A stretch of 64,000 nucleotides of DNA from NCBI GenBank assembly GCA_038380795.1, contig CM076268.1:3837001-3901000 (forward strand), given 5' to 3'. The notes under the pieces were generated by a model. That model did no database searches. It was not told where the DNA came from and saw only the letters and a list, made by a program, of their open reading frames with translations. The DNA is from Pyrocephalus nanus (lineage: Eukaryota > Chordata > Aves > Passeriformes > Tyrannidae). The position numbers and the translations under genes are program-made. Positions within the stretch are counted from its first letter, which is position 1, and each line of letters begins with the position of its first letter. Of this stretch, positions 12,171-22,360 are shown piece by piece.

Positions 12171-12370
12171 ATCCCAGTTTTCTCATTAATATGTAAATGA
12201 GGCATGCCAGTTGTTAGGTTAGAAGAAAGCTGTCATGTTTATTGTGACAGATTTAATGGATGTGTTTGGATTGTGCATTCAATGTGTTTTCAAGAGCATG
12301 TCTTATCTTTGTTTAGGCAGTAAATCAAACATGTAAACAACAATTCATTAGCATCTGTCAGAACCTCAAA
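12170..12370. promoter_or_regulatory. Candidate conserved non-coding / enhancer-like block
   Basis: AT-rich unique sequence dense in developmental transcription-factor words. It has ATTAATATGTAAATGAG (POU/homeodomain-like, octamer variant at 12191-12198) and TGTTTATTGTGACAG (forkhead-like plus a TGACAG MEIS/TGIF word) at 12237-12250. It also has a perfect forkhead TGTAAACA at 12332-12339 and CAATTCATTAGCAT just after. No repeat family is recognised. The regulatory reading is inference from motif density alone, since conservation cannot be assessed here. Confidence 0.3.
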
Positions 12371-12674
12371 GCTACATTGTTATAGTTGAAAATCTCCCCA
12401 GAGGTGAAGAAAAGTATATCTGACTTATTCCAGATTAGTTTGAATATTTTCTTTCTGTTTGCCAACTTGTAAGTAATAATTGAGCTGCCACACAGGTGCA
12501 CTCGGGCAGCACTAGGGGTCAGACAGAAACAAACCAAACCCCTGGAATCCAAAATCCACTGGCCAGAGAGGGGACTGCAGCCAACCTCCTCTGCCACCAC
12601 TGGGGACCCGGCCTCTGCCGTGCCCAGGTGTGGAGTGACACAGGAATTGTTGCATCCACTTAAATGACGGCTAT

Positions 12675-12770
12675 GAACAAAGAGAGAGATTAAATAACTT
12701 GCCCAAGTGATGACACGGTGGGTAAAGGGGAGCATAAAATAAAATAAAAGCAGGATTCCAGCCCTTATTC
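12675..12770 (-). mobile_element. MIR/CORE-SINE-like relic
   Basis: The stretch GATTAAATAACTTGCCCAAG, followed after a gap by GCAGGATTCCAGCCC, matches the reverse complement of the MIR core (GGTTAAGTAACTTGCCCAAG ... GCTGGGATTCGAACCC). An AAAATAAAATAAAA insertion interrupts it. Strongly decayed. The assignment rests on the two linked words at the right spacing. Confidence 0.6.
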
Positions 12771-12804
12771 TCATGGGAATTACTGTTTACAGCTTCTACG
12801 AGTT

Positions 12805-12880
12805 CACACAATTATAGAATGGTCTGGGTTGGAAGTGACCTTAAAGATCATCTAGTTCAACCTGATTCTGCTTTTTGCAG
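12805..12880 (-). mobile_element. CR1 LINE 3' remnant
   Basis: CACACAATTATAGAATGGTC leads into TGGGTTGGAAGTGACCTTAAAGATCATC and TAGTTCAACC, the reverse complement of the CR1 3' terminus. Only about 75 bases remain. It abuts the MIR-like relic on its left. Confidence 0.88.
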
Positions 12881-13329
12881 TGGTCTGCAAAAAGGGACAG
12901 GTAGGTGGGAAGAAACAAAACACAAGTTCACTCACGACCTTCCACAAATCCAGCTCTGCAGTGATGAAGTGTTTCTGCATTAACTCACTCTTCCATCCCA
13001 AGTTTCTTTGCATTTAATAGAAATAATAATAATTTGGGAAATGATACTTAAGAACTAGTAATTACAGTACATCAAATATTTATGATTTGCAATCAGCCTG
13101 AAAATGTTCTTATCTACACAGCAAAGTGTGATCTCTTCCAGTGAAGACACAAATTATCCTTCTTAAAGATGAAATGGGCTTCATGTATTAGCAGGTTCCT
13201 TGAAATGGTCCAGCTGCACCCACAATTTGTGGTTTGATTACTCTGTTGCAGCTGAAACAACTGATGACCCTTGACTATGAATGACGAGTCTCAGCTGGCC
13301 ATGGTAGTTGAGCGGCTCCATCAAGTCCT

Positions 13330-13430
13330 AGAATAACAGAATCACAGGATGGTTGGGCTTGGATGGGGCCTTTAAAAGTCAGTTAGTCCAATATCCCTGC
13401 AATGAGCATGGACATCTTCCCAGAAATATG
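13330..13430 (-). mobile_element. CR1 LINE 3' remnant
   Basis: It starts at GAATAACAGAATCACAGGATGG, then GTTGGGCTTGGATGGGGCC, and continues to GCAATGAGCATGGACATCTTCC. The reverse complement reads as a CR1 3' end. A 131-codon plus-strand frame starting inside it is spurious. Confidence 0.85.
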
Positions 13431-14729
13431 GAACACCTCACAGGTCAGGTGCTCTTGTTCAGTCAGAGGAGCTGTGAAATTTCTGGTTGCATTGCAGCCG
13501 TGGGAAGTTTTAACTTTGAACAAGGTCAAGGTTTGTGTCCCCTATTTTGGGCAGAAGTGGGGCAGCTTGGCTTGGAAGCAGGGAGGGACCTGCACCAGGA
13601 GACCTGGGTAAGGTGCCAGGAGGTTTCCCCTTCCCATGTGTGCAGAAGGACGAGGCCTCCTGGGCAGCACAGAGAAAGGTGGGGAGCAAACTCCTCAGGG
13701 CAAAGGCTGAGGTTGTCTCACCCTTGGACACGTTCTGTGCTCCAGTGACAGATGATCACCAGCCATGCAGGTGATCCAGCATCTCTTCAAACCCACTGCT
13801 TTAAACCCTGCTGGGCTATTAAGCACAATCTTCCTGACCTGCCCTCTCCCATCGGGTTCATGATCAATCTGATCTTCAGAGGCCTCAGGTTGAGGGGGCA
13901 GGAGGACCCTGTGAGCCCCTGCTGACCCCTTGGCCCCCGTGAGCCCATCAAAGCCCACTGAGCCAGACTCTCATTTATCCAACTTCCTTCCTCCAAAGGA
14001 ACTTACAATTTAATCAGAACTTCTTAATAGTACATGAATTCTAAATTGCAGTCATTTGTTGCCACTAGCCGCAGGCTTTTCTGTCTGTTAGAAATATCTA
14101 TGTTATTTCTTTCTTTTAGAGTTTACGTAAATAAAATAAAATAAACTTTTACAAATAATGTTTGCCACTTAATGATCTCAGCCAAAGTATCTATCTGAGG
14201 AAATAGAAATCCTTCCTTACAATTCATCTTAAGGATGTAGTTTCGGTTTCTTATAAAGTAATAATGAATGTACCACAGATAATGTTCCAATAGTGCAAAT
14301 GAGAGGAGCATATAATCAAAATGATAATAGCGGGTATTGTAGGGCTGGTATAATAAAATCTATCCCACTATGAAAATCATATCTCAAGGCAGTGTTCTGT
14401 CTGATTTTTGTAATAATTGTACAAGTGAGAACAGGGCACCAGGCAGCCAGAGAAACAAAGGTGCCACGGTGGTTCATTAACCAGGCACTGCCCTGACAGC
14501 CCATCTTGCTTGGTCAAAGGGTCTCTGCTGGGCTTTAGAAGAGGAATCAGCCACTGAAAATAGAATAAAAAATCCATGCTAGAGCCAGTCTACACCTCAG
14601 ATGCTCTCAGGATGCAGATTAAGCCAGACAGAGGGTGTAGTTGTGTGCTTAACAGCTCCTTGCCTGCACAGACAGCCCCGCTGGGTGGAGGATAGGGGCT
14701 TTCCTCCGGCAGAGGTGACCAGCCCTTGT

Positions 14730-14822
14730 AGAATCACAGAATCATGGAATGGGTTGGGTTGGGAGGGGCCTTAAACCATCTTGTTCCTCCCCCTGCCACA
14801 GGCAGAAACACCTTCCACTAGA
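14730..14822 (-). mobile_element. CR1 LINE 3' remnant
   Basis: AGAATCACAGAATCATGGAATGG leads into GTTGGGTTGGGAGGGGCC, then CCCTGCCACAGGCAGAAACACC and TTCCACTAG. The last word is the conserved CTAGTGGAAGGTGTCCCTGCC block of CR1 read in reverse. About 90 bases, with a small deletion relative to the 60.1-kb copy. Confidence 0.88.
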
Positions 14823-16466
14823 AGCCTTGTAAAGCTCTGGGGTGGGTCTTGTTCTTTCATCACCACCAGACTTCTCCAAGTGACCCTCCTCATGGCAGGA
14901 CAACCTGTGGCTGTTCCCCAGTCTGAGGTTTCTCGTCTAGACCTTCCCACCCAGGTCAATCTCCTATTCCTCACTAGTTTATTTAATTCCAATCTTTGCT
15001 GCTCAGCGCTCGGGGATGGTGGCCCGTGTTCCTGACTGTTTGGGGCCCATTAGAAACATTTGTGTACATCCATAATTACTGAATTTTAAACCGCAAATGG
15101 CTGCCTTTGGGGCCAACAGGCACAGCAGATACAATCTGTCATGTCAACTCTCATTCACGTCATGGTTATTTTTTTCCTTGAAGGAAATTACTATGCCAAA
15201 GCTGTGCTCGGGGTACCAACAGCATCAAAGCCACCGCTCCAGCCAGCAAAATCAATTCCATTGGAGAGGCAACGCTCCAGGTGGAATGTCCAGAGCCAGA
15301 CTTTTTTCCCCACCCCCGGCCTACTCAGCTTTTCATTATTTGTCATCATCTTTAGTGCCCTATTCATTTGCTTGGGTCCTGCCTGGTGTTCCCAGTGTGC
15401 TGCTCCCTCCCAGTGGGAACGGGGCACAAGGGCAGGCACCAGGGCAGAGCTGGTCCCCAGCGGGGTGTGGAAGACACCACAGGGAGGGCATCACGTGGCC
15501 ATCAGATTTCAGCAGCCTGAAGTTATTTGCAAGATTAGGATCTTAATCTGGAAAGTGGATCCCATCTAGCCTTTCCTTATTACTGCCACCCTCGCTGCCC
15601 TGCCCCAGCAAGGGGGTTTGTGTTTGGGTTTAAGTGTCACGGATTAGTCAGGTGACACGTATGTGTTATTTATTATTTACATGTGCGTGCCCTTAAGTGA
15701 AGAATCATTGTCATTCCGTTCCCTGCACGCTCTTCTCCTCTCTTAAACACGTGTGCCTGTTTTCATTACACTCCAGGGTTTGATTGCTGAGCTGTGTTAA
15801 GGCGTCGTTACAACACCTCACAGCCCTGGGATGGGAAGCACCGTGAGCATCTGCTTATGGCATTCTGCACGTGCCTGCCCACCTTTCCCAAGCCCTTGGG
15901 GCTGGGCTGGAAGGAATTCCCATGCTGGGACATCTACAGGCTGCAGAGCACGTGTAGGGTTTCCCTGAGGCAGCTCCAGCGTGGCCTGTGACCACGTGTG
16001 GGGCAGAGCAGGAGCATCCAACCTGACATTCCATCTGCCATGGGGCTGTGTGAGGCAGGAGGCACCTGAAGGCTCTATTTGTAACGCAGGAACTGGAAAC
16101 AAAGTGCAATCTTCAAAAACTAAGATGCCACTCGACTGAAAAGGAAGTGCCACTCAGTAGCAACAGCAGCAATAGGGAGTAAAGATCCCGACACGAAGGA
16201 AAAGTGACTGTGGCACCAAAAAGAGCATGGAAATGCGATATTGTAGCTCAAACTCCATGCATTTGTTATACACGTGGGGAAGGCCAACCCATGCACCTAC
16301 AGAGACTGTGCTGGAAGAAAGAACAGCATCTGGGCTCACCCATTTGTTTCATACAAAGACAGAAAAGTGTGGAAAAAGCCATTTAGAGCTTTTGAAAAGT
16401 TCTCACACAGCAAAGTGGCTAGTGTAAACCCACTTCAACACTGCATTTGTACATTAGATCCATTAG

Positions 16467-17042
16467 AAATACTGGTTTCAAAGTCCAGGAAACAATTGTG
16501 GGCTAAATCTGTTGGGTGTAAGAGTTTTTTTCAGAATAAAAATGACTTATAAAGGGGCTTACTCAAGTACCTCTTCTTATATGATGGAAAATCCTAATGC
16601 CACAACTGCAGGGAAAGGCCTTGCTGATTTAAAGAAACAGAAACAGCTTGATTTGAAACAGAAAATGAAGGTGTTTCCAAAGCTAAGAAAACATATATAA
16701 GCACCACAGAAGTCAAGTGTTACAAATATAAATGAGAAAGTTATAATGCCAAGTAAAGCGAAGTAAAAGTTAGAAAGGGTGCAAAAAGAAAATGATGGCC
16801 AGCAGAGGAAGGAAAATGATAATTCCTTTAAATTAGCAGAAAACCAAAATAAACTCCTATCAATGGTATTTACCTTGAAAAAGGCAAACAGTCACCTGTT
16901 GGAAGGTGAAGATTACATTGCAATTTATGTTATTAACCATCAAATCACCAGTAATGATGCAGAAAGTGCAAAAGGTTTGAATGATGTTTCGTGTCTGTAC
17001 TTGGAGAACAACCCAGGTGATGAGCTCATAGACTCATCGTGA
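16467..17042 (+). pseudogene. Decayed coding-like stretch, coiled-coil-type protein, unidentified
   Basis: One reading frame stays almost open for about 190 codons, from after a TAG at 16464 to a TGA at 17040-17042. It is broken only by in-frame TAA codons at 16698-16700 and near 16764. The conceptual product is rich in K, E, N, Q and L. It includes LADLKKQKQLDLKQKMKVF and, further on, FKLAENQNKLLSMVFTLKK, typical of an amphipathic coiled coil. The pattern weakly recalls the N-terminal coiled coil of shugoshin-type cohesion protectors (NNK-x-L followed by a basic helix), but I cannot establish that. No poly(A), target-site duplication or splice sites are evident. It could be a processed pseudogene fragment, a domesticated repeat, or a chance A-rich open stretch. 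Confidence 0.35.
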
Positions 17043-19770
17043 ATGAGTCTTGGATGAAACTTTTCATTCCAACCCCACAGTCTTTCACCCGAATTACTTA
17101 GAGCCTCTAAGGGCTGTTACAGGAATTCCTCTGCTTTCCTGCAGCTTTTGGTGAGGTTTCCACACGTGGTGCTGCTCCATGAGCTCAGCACAGAGCCACC
17201 CTTCCCAGGGCAGCCTGTCTGCACTCACACACCTCACAGCTTGTCTGCCTTCTGAACTTCAGACTTGTTCAGAAACAAAAGCTGAATTAGAGTTGGTAAA
17301 AAGATGACAAGCAAAATGCTGGCTGCGAAAGCCACAAAATCAGAAATATAAAAGGAGAATTAGGTTGTTAATCAGATTGAATAATTTCGGAAAAGAGTGG
17401 AGAGAATTTTCCAATGAAAAAGATGACTCCGGCATATAAATTAATCTTTTGTATAGGAAGAAATGAAAGTCATTAAATGTCATTGTCTTATTTTAAAAGC
17501 AGCAATATCCTGCCTGATTGCAAGTACTTAAAGTGGGATGATTAAACAGAAACCTTATCTTCAGTGTTCCAAGGAGAAAATTGGAGAGAAGTTATCCAAT
17601 TATGGATAGTAAAGAACCAGTAAAATCAGAGCAGAGAGGAACTTGGTTAGGTGAGTTATGGAGGAACACTGGGCAATCAATACCACCCAACATCCCAGGC
17701 ACAAACAAAGGGGATCTATCCCACAGCACACCAAATTTCACAGCTCCGAGGAGCCTTTGAACTGCACACTTGCTTCTGATTTTCCATTTTTTGTAAGCCC
17801 TCTTCAGACCTGTATAAAACAATAGCCTGAGGCACTTGTAAATACTAATATTCTGTTAAAACATCTGGTTACTGTAAAATGGGATTGTCTTTATTTCCAA
17901 ACAGGAGTTTACAAGCAGATTATCAGCTGCTGGCTGGCTGTTACTTTATACTCTCCAGCAATCCTCTGTGCACAGACATCTTGCTCTGCCTGAGTGGCAC
18001 TTTTCTAGATTGCCAGTGAAATTTTAAGTAGAGACAGTAGTTCACATGGCAGAGGGAATGCTTGTGATCAGGGTCTTCTCTTCCTGCTGCAGATATCCAT
18101 ATGTCCACAAGCTCTGGGCCGCCTCGTGTCTTTAGCGCCGTCATTCCTGTGATGTCTGTGTGAGCTGGCACAGACCACTGTCCCCATTCCCTGCACAGAG
18201 GGAATGCGAGCGGGGACAATATAAAACAACCTCTCACAATGTACCACAAACAGCCAAGGTTCAGATCTTTGGCCAAGAATGAAGCTTTGCATTCCTAATT
18301 CAAGAGAAAGGTTTCCTTTGCTCTGCCGAGGGAAAAGAGCCCTTTGTCTGGACGGGACCTCCTACTGTGGTTAGGAGAAGGGGGAAGAAAGGAAGGAAGA
18401 AGCTCTGGCAGGTTTGCAAGCAGAGTGTGGAAAACTATCCTGAGTTAAAATTAATTTGCAGGTGGTCTTGATGTTTTTGGGGAGCACGTTTAGGGGGAAA
18501 GGATGTACTGCTGCCTACCAAGGGTCTGCTCTCAGAGCCTGGGCAATGTCTGGGTGTAGCTCGTTACAATGAGCAACACAAAACCTTTAACCTTTGCACC
18601 TTTATTAACATAACCTTTAAAATATGTAATTTCTACTTCTACTTTTTTCTCTCCTTTCACTGTTTGGGCAGCTTGGGCTGAGTGCAGCAGCAGGGGGGCC
18701 CCTGGAGAGGGAGACCAGCCCCAGCACACCCCAGTGGCACATCCCCTTTCCCATCCCATGGTTCCATGGATGGTGCACAACCACCAGCTGGGAAAAAAGA
18801 GGAAGGTTAATGTGTGTATTTTTATATCTGCGTGGCTGATCTCAGGTTCTGCGTCTGATGCATTTGGCAAGTAAATAACTAGACCTGAAAGTGGAACAAT
18901 GTACCTGTCAGGGGGGTTGGTGTCTATGGGAAACTTGCTTTTCAGTTTATAAAGGGAAAATTACTCTTAATGAATTCAAAGATGCTTCAAAACAACCCCC
19001 TAAAAAAAGAAATCAGTCTTTAAAGTGCACTTAGTTATGTATAATTGATGTCATTAAAGGGATCTTGCAGAATTGTTATTTATGTACAGGAATTACCAGC
19101 TGTAGGACTCGGCTTTTCTGTCTTTTGAACCAGTGGTCGGGTAAAAAGCACCTTCAAAATTTAAACTTGGAGTCAGAGGCAACCTGGAGCTTAGCTCTGG
19201 CAGCCTGACCGTCTGGAGATATTCTGGCTGAGTAGAGAGGATAACACTTCATAATCTGGTGTGACTTAAATCTCCTCCATGCCAGATAAGATAGTCAAGG
19301 GAGAAAATCAAATCAGGTTTCAGGGAGAGTTATCACACTTCTTTGTACAAATTTGTGTCTAAATCTGCAAACTGGGGAGGGAACGTGTTTGAAACCTCTT
19401 AAGAAGGCCATGTGGGAGGAAAGCTGCCTCTCCTGCTTGGTGCCCCACATCAGCCTGACTGCTTGAAAACCACCATCCCACATCACCCCCTCAGCCCCTC
19501 CTCGGCTGGCTGCCCACAGCCTCTGATTTCCGTGCAATTCCCATCCACATTTGGTGGGAGCTGCCAGCACCATCCAGCAGGGCAGAGCTTCTCCCACCCT
19601 TCTTTTGCCAACAGGCACTTTCATTGTGAGGAACCCCTTTTGCTTCAGAGACCAGAAGACACCCCCAATGGACATGATACACTCGCAGATCCTGGGACAG
19701 CTGTTCCCTAGCCTGCCCTTTCCGACTAGTAGGATATGGTTTTGTGGTGGAAATGTTTCCAGTTTGGTTT
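17043..19770. other. Unique non-coding sequence
   Basis: About 2.7 kb. No gene, repeat family or RNA gene recognised. Minus-strand frames at 17941-18292 and 18532-18870 (about 111 codons each) have no visible domains. Confidence 0.55.
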
Positions 19771-20150
19771 GCCGGCCGTCATGCTGCAGCGGTGCCGGGG
19801 TATTTGTGGGAATAGCGCTGCCTTGATTTTTACGAGGGAGCGGAAATATCGTACAGGACCGTGGATGTCTTTCCTTCCCCCGACAGCTGAAGTGCGAGCT
19901 TTCATCTTGAGCCGTCCCTCTCCTCTTCCGGACCCTCAGCCGAGACGGTCGCTGCTCAGCTCAAGAACAAACAGATGTTTCTCTTGCTACACAGTATGTT
20001 GTTTAATCCCACGTCAGGGAACAGTCTGGTGCATTCCCATGCAACTGTCAGCTTTGGGAGGTATTTTGCCCTGGATACGTAAAGAAATGCAGCTGATCAC
20101 AGCGTTAGATTTTACAGCGACTCGAACTCAGTGGCCTTCGGGGTTGGATT
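19771..20150. promoter_or_regulatory. CpG-dense patch in a CpG-poor window
   Basis: By my count there are about 22 CpG dinucleotides over 19771-20145, with about 16 in the first 180 bases (for example GCCGGCCGTC, GAGCGGAAATATCGTAC, CAGCCGAGACGGTCGCTG). Flanking sequence is CpG-poor. The patch is shorter and less GC-rich than a classical promoter island. It also keeps a 159-codon frame open (19736-20215), which shows no domain and is probably a by-product of composition. Possibilities are an orphan CpG island, an enhancer, or a small unrecognised exon. Confidence 0.35.
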
Positions 20151-22137
20151 CTGAAATGTCCCACAGGAAAAGAAAAGAAAAATATAGCACCCAAATTTTA
20201 GCCATGAAAGACTAGGATCTGCTGCCAGGTTATGGTTTCAGAGGTGTAAATCACCCCATATATTCCTTACGGTGACCTGTGCATGGAACAACTCTGATTT
20301 GGACACTGAAGAATTCAGGATCGACTCACACATCTCTGCCTCATGTGAGGATGGCTCGGCTGTTCCTGTGTTGCCTCAGGAGAAGGTGCTGCCCAGAGCT
20401 GTCCTCAGGCACAACCAGCCTCAGTGACCACTCTGGCCCTAATCACACACCAGCACAGGGAAGGGCTGTCACTGGTTCCACACTCAGACCTGGGGGAGAC
20501 ACTGATGGTTTGCCTGAACACTGTATCACCACAGTAGTTTGCTTTTCCTCAGATTTTCCAAAGCAAATTTACATATGCAACAAACACGGAGCTACATTTT
20601 GAGAGGAAGTGAAACCCAGCTCTGTACAGCGTGAGGCACAAGGACGATCTTTGCACGGGGTTTGTAACCCTCCTGCAGCAAAACTAATGATATGTTCCCT
20701 GACAGAACAAGAGGGTGCCTGCAAAGCTCCCAAGGGGTGGTCAGGGGGCTGGTGAGGCACCTCCTGTCCTCAGCCCTCCTGTCACTGACTTCCCTGCACG
20801 ATGTCACTACCTGATGCTTTCTCCAGTCACCACCTGTGTTCTTTTCCAGTCTGCCCACCACAACGCTTCCCTCGAACCGGGTCACTTCAAACACCAACTC
20901 TTCTCCCTGCTCATGGTTGCCTGCTTGGGATGGGAGTTAGGATTTAACGATGCAAAGCTGCCTCTCCCTTCTTCCCATCCCTGGATGTTGCTTTGGAAAC
21001 ACCCTCTCTGCCTGCCAACCCTCTGAATGGCAGCCCCATAACCCAGAGCCCGGCTGCTCTCTCCTAGCAGCAGGGCCATTAGTATCACACAAACCATTAT
21101 CAGTAGCCCTACACACACTGGTCCCACTAAAATCAATTTATCGCCTGGAGTATTTGGCTCATAAAAGGAGAGTTCCCCTTTTTTTTTTTTTTTTTTTTTT
21201 CCTTTTACCTTCATAACCAAGGTTATCTGCTCAAGAATGTACCGAGTAAATGAGGTGGTTTGGCTTATGGATACAAATAGATCTCGCTTTTTTGACTTGC
21301 AAAATGAATTCCTCTGTGACTTCGATAAAACTTAAATATGCTAATGTTCAGTCAACCAGTTGTCTATTTATTTCTGTTTATGCCAGCATACCCATTAGCA
21401 ACTTTTTCTTGTTTTCTTTTAGAATATTAAATGGTTCAAACATATTCTAAAAATTAGTTGATTAGCTTGTTAGGGCACATTTCCACTGCTAGTTCCTTCT
21501 GTAGCAAAAGAGAAAATGAAGGTAATTTTGTTTGCAAGGAACGTATGATTGGAAGCTGACTGTTGAAAGATGTGCCATGTCAATGTAATGAGGGAGTGTA
21601 ATATCTTAGTTTGCATCAATATGGAAATAACTGTGCAGTTTGACAGACCTGATGCTAAAGGCAGCACCAGAGCACTCATTATGCATTCAGCCTCTGATTA
21701 TGAAAAATAGTGTGTTTTCCTTTAAAGAGGAATACACATTATCAATCAAAACCATGCCAATTATTTCCAAAAGGAATCACGGCTAAACAGGCGTGGGGTC
21801 TCTTCAAATATAACTGCACCTGAGAAAACAGACAGATATCAAAGTACATGATAGTTTAATTTCCTGACAGTTGAATTAATTAGGCAATATAAATCCTGCT
21901 TTCTGATTGGCCCAAGCTTTGCTAGGCCTGGCCTGTGAGTTGTGATGACTTTCTTTGCTAAGTGAGGAGTTTGGTGTCACCTGAATCCGCTCAGGTGGTC
22001 CCAAAAGTGGGAAGCAAAATGCAAAAGTCCTCCCGTGGCTGAAGGGTTGGAAATCCCGGGAGTGACCTACCCCTGTATTCCTGCTGAGGACTGGGAGCTG
22101 CCAAGGAGAAGCTTTGCCCTCTCTTTATGGCAGAGAG
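20151..22137. other. Unique non-coding sequence with a poly(T) run
   Basis: No gene supported. A 22-base T run lies at 21179-21200. AT-rich sequence at 21840-21960 carries CTGACAG, AATTAATTAGG and GATTGG words and is a weak candidate regulatory block. Confidence 0.5.
21179..21200. repeat. poly(T) tract, 22 bases
   Basis: Uninterrupted T run. No retroposed copy is recognisable on either side. Confidence 0.9.
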
Positions 22138-22360
22138 AGGCTCACAAGAAAGTTTTTCCCCCAGAGGGTGGTTGGGCACTGAACAGGCTCCCCAGGGCAG
22201 TGGGCACAGCACCAAGGCTGACAGAGCTCAAGCTGTTGGGACAACACTCTGAGGCACATGGTGGGATTGTTAGGGTGTCCTGGGCAGGGCCAGGAGTTGG
22301 ACTTGATGATCCTGATGGGTCCCTTCCAGCTCAGCATGTCCTTTGATTCTGTGATTCTCT
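22138..22360 (+). mobile_element. CR1 LINE fragment
   Basis: It has AAGTTTTTCCCCCAGAGGGTGG and GCACTGAACAGGCTCCCCAGG, then GGCACATGGTGGGATTGTTAGG. It ends with GATGATCCTGATGGGTCCC and GATTCTGTGATTCT. It is the same subfamily as the copies at 56.5 and 63.1 kb. The 3' end is intact and the 5' end truncated. Confidence 0.94.

Larger units (their letters stand above)
12881..16466. other. Mostly unique non-coding sequence
   Basis: Apart from the CR1 remnants listed separately at 13.33 and 14.73 kb, no gene is supported. Overlapping frames at 15097-15569 (149 and 142 codons in two plus frames) show no recognisable domain. An AAATAAAATAAAATAAA run lies near 14128. Confidence 0.55.

Noticed and set aside
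19736..20215. 159-codon plus-strand open frame
   Set aside because: No recognisable domain. The absence of stops fits the CpG-rich composition, so I report the CpG patch rather than a gene.
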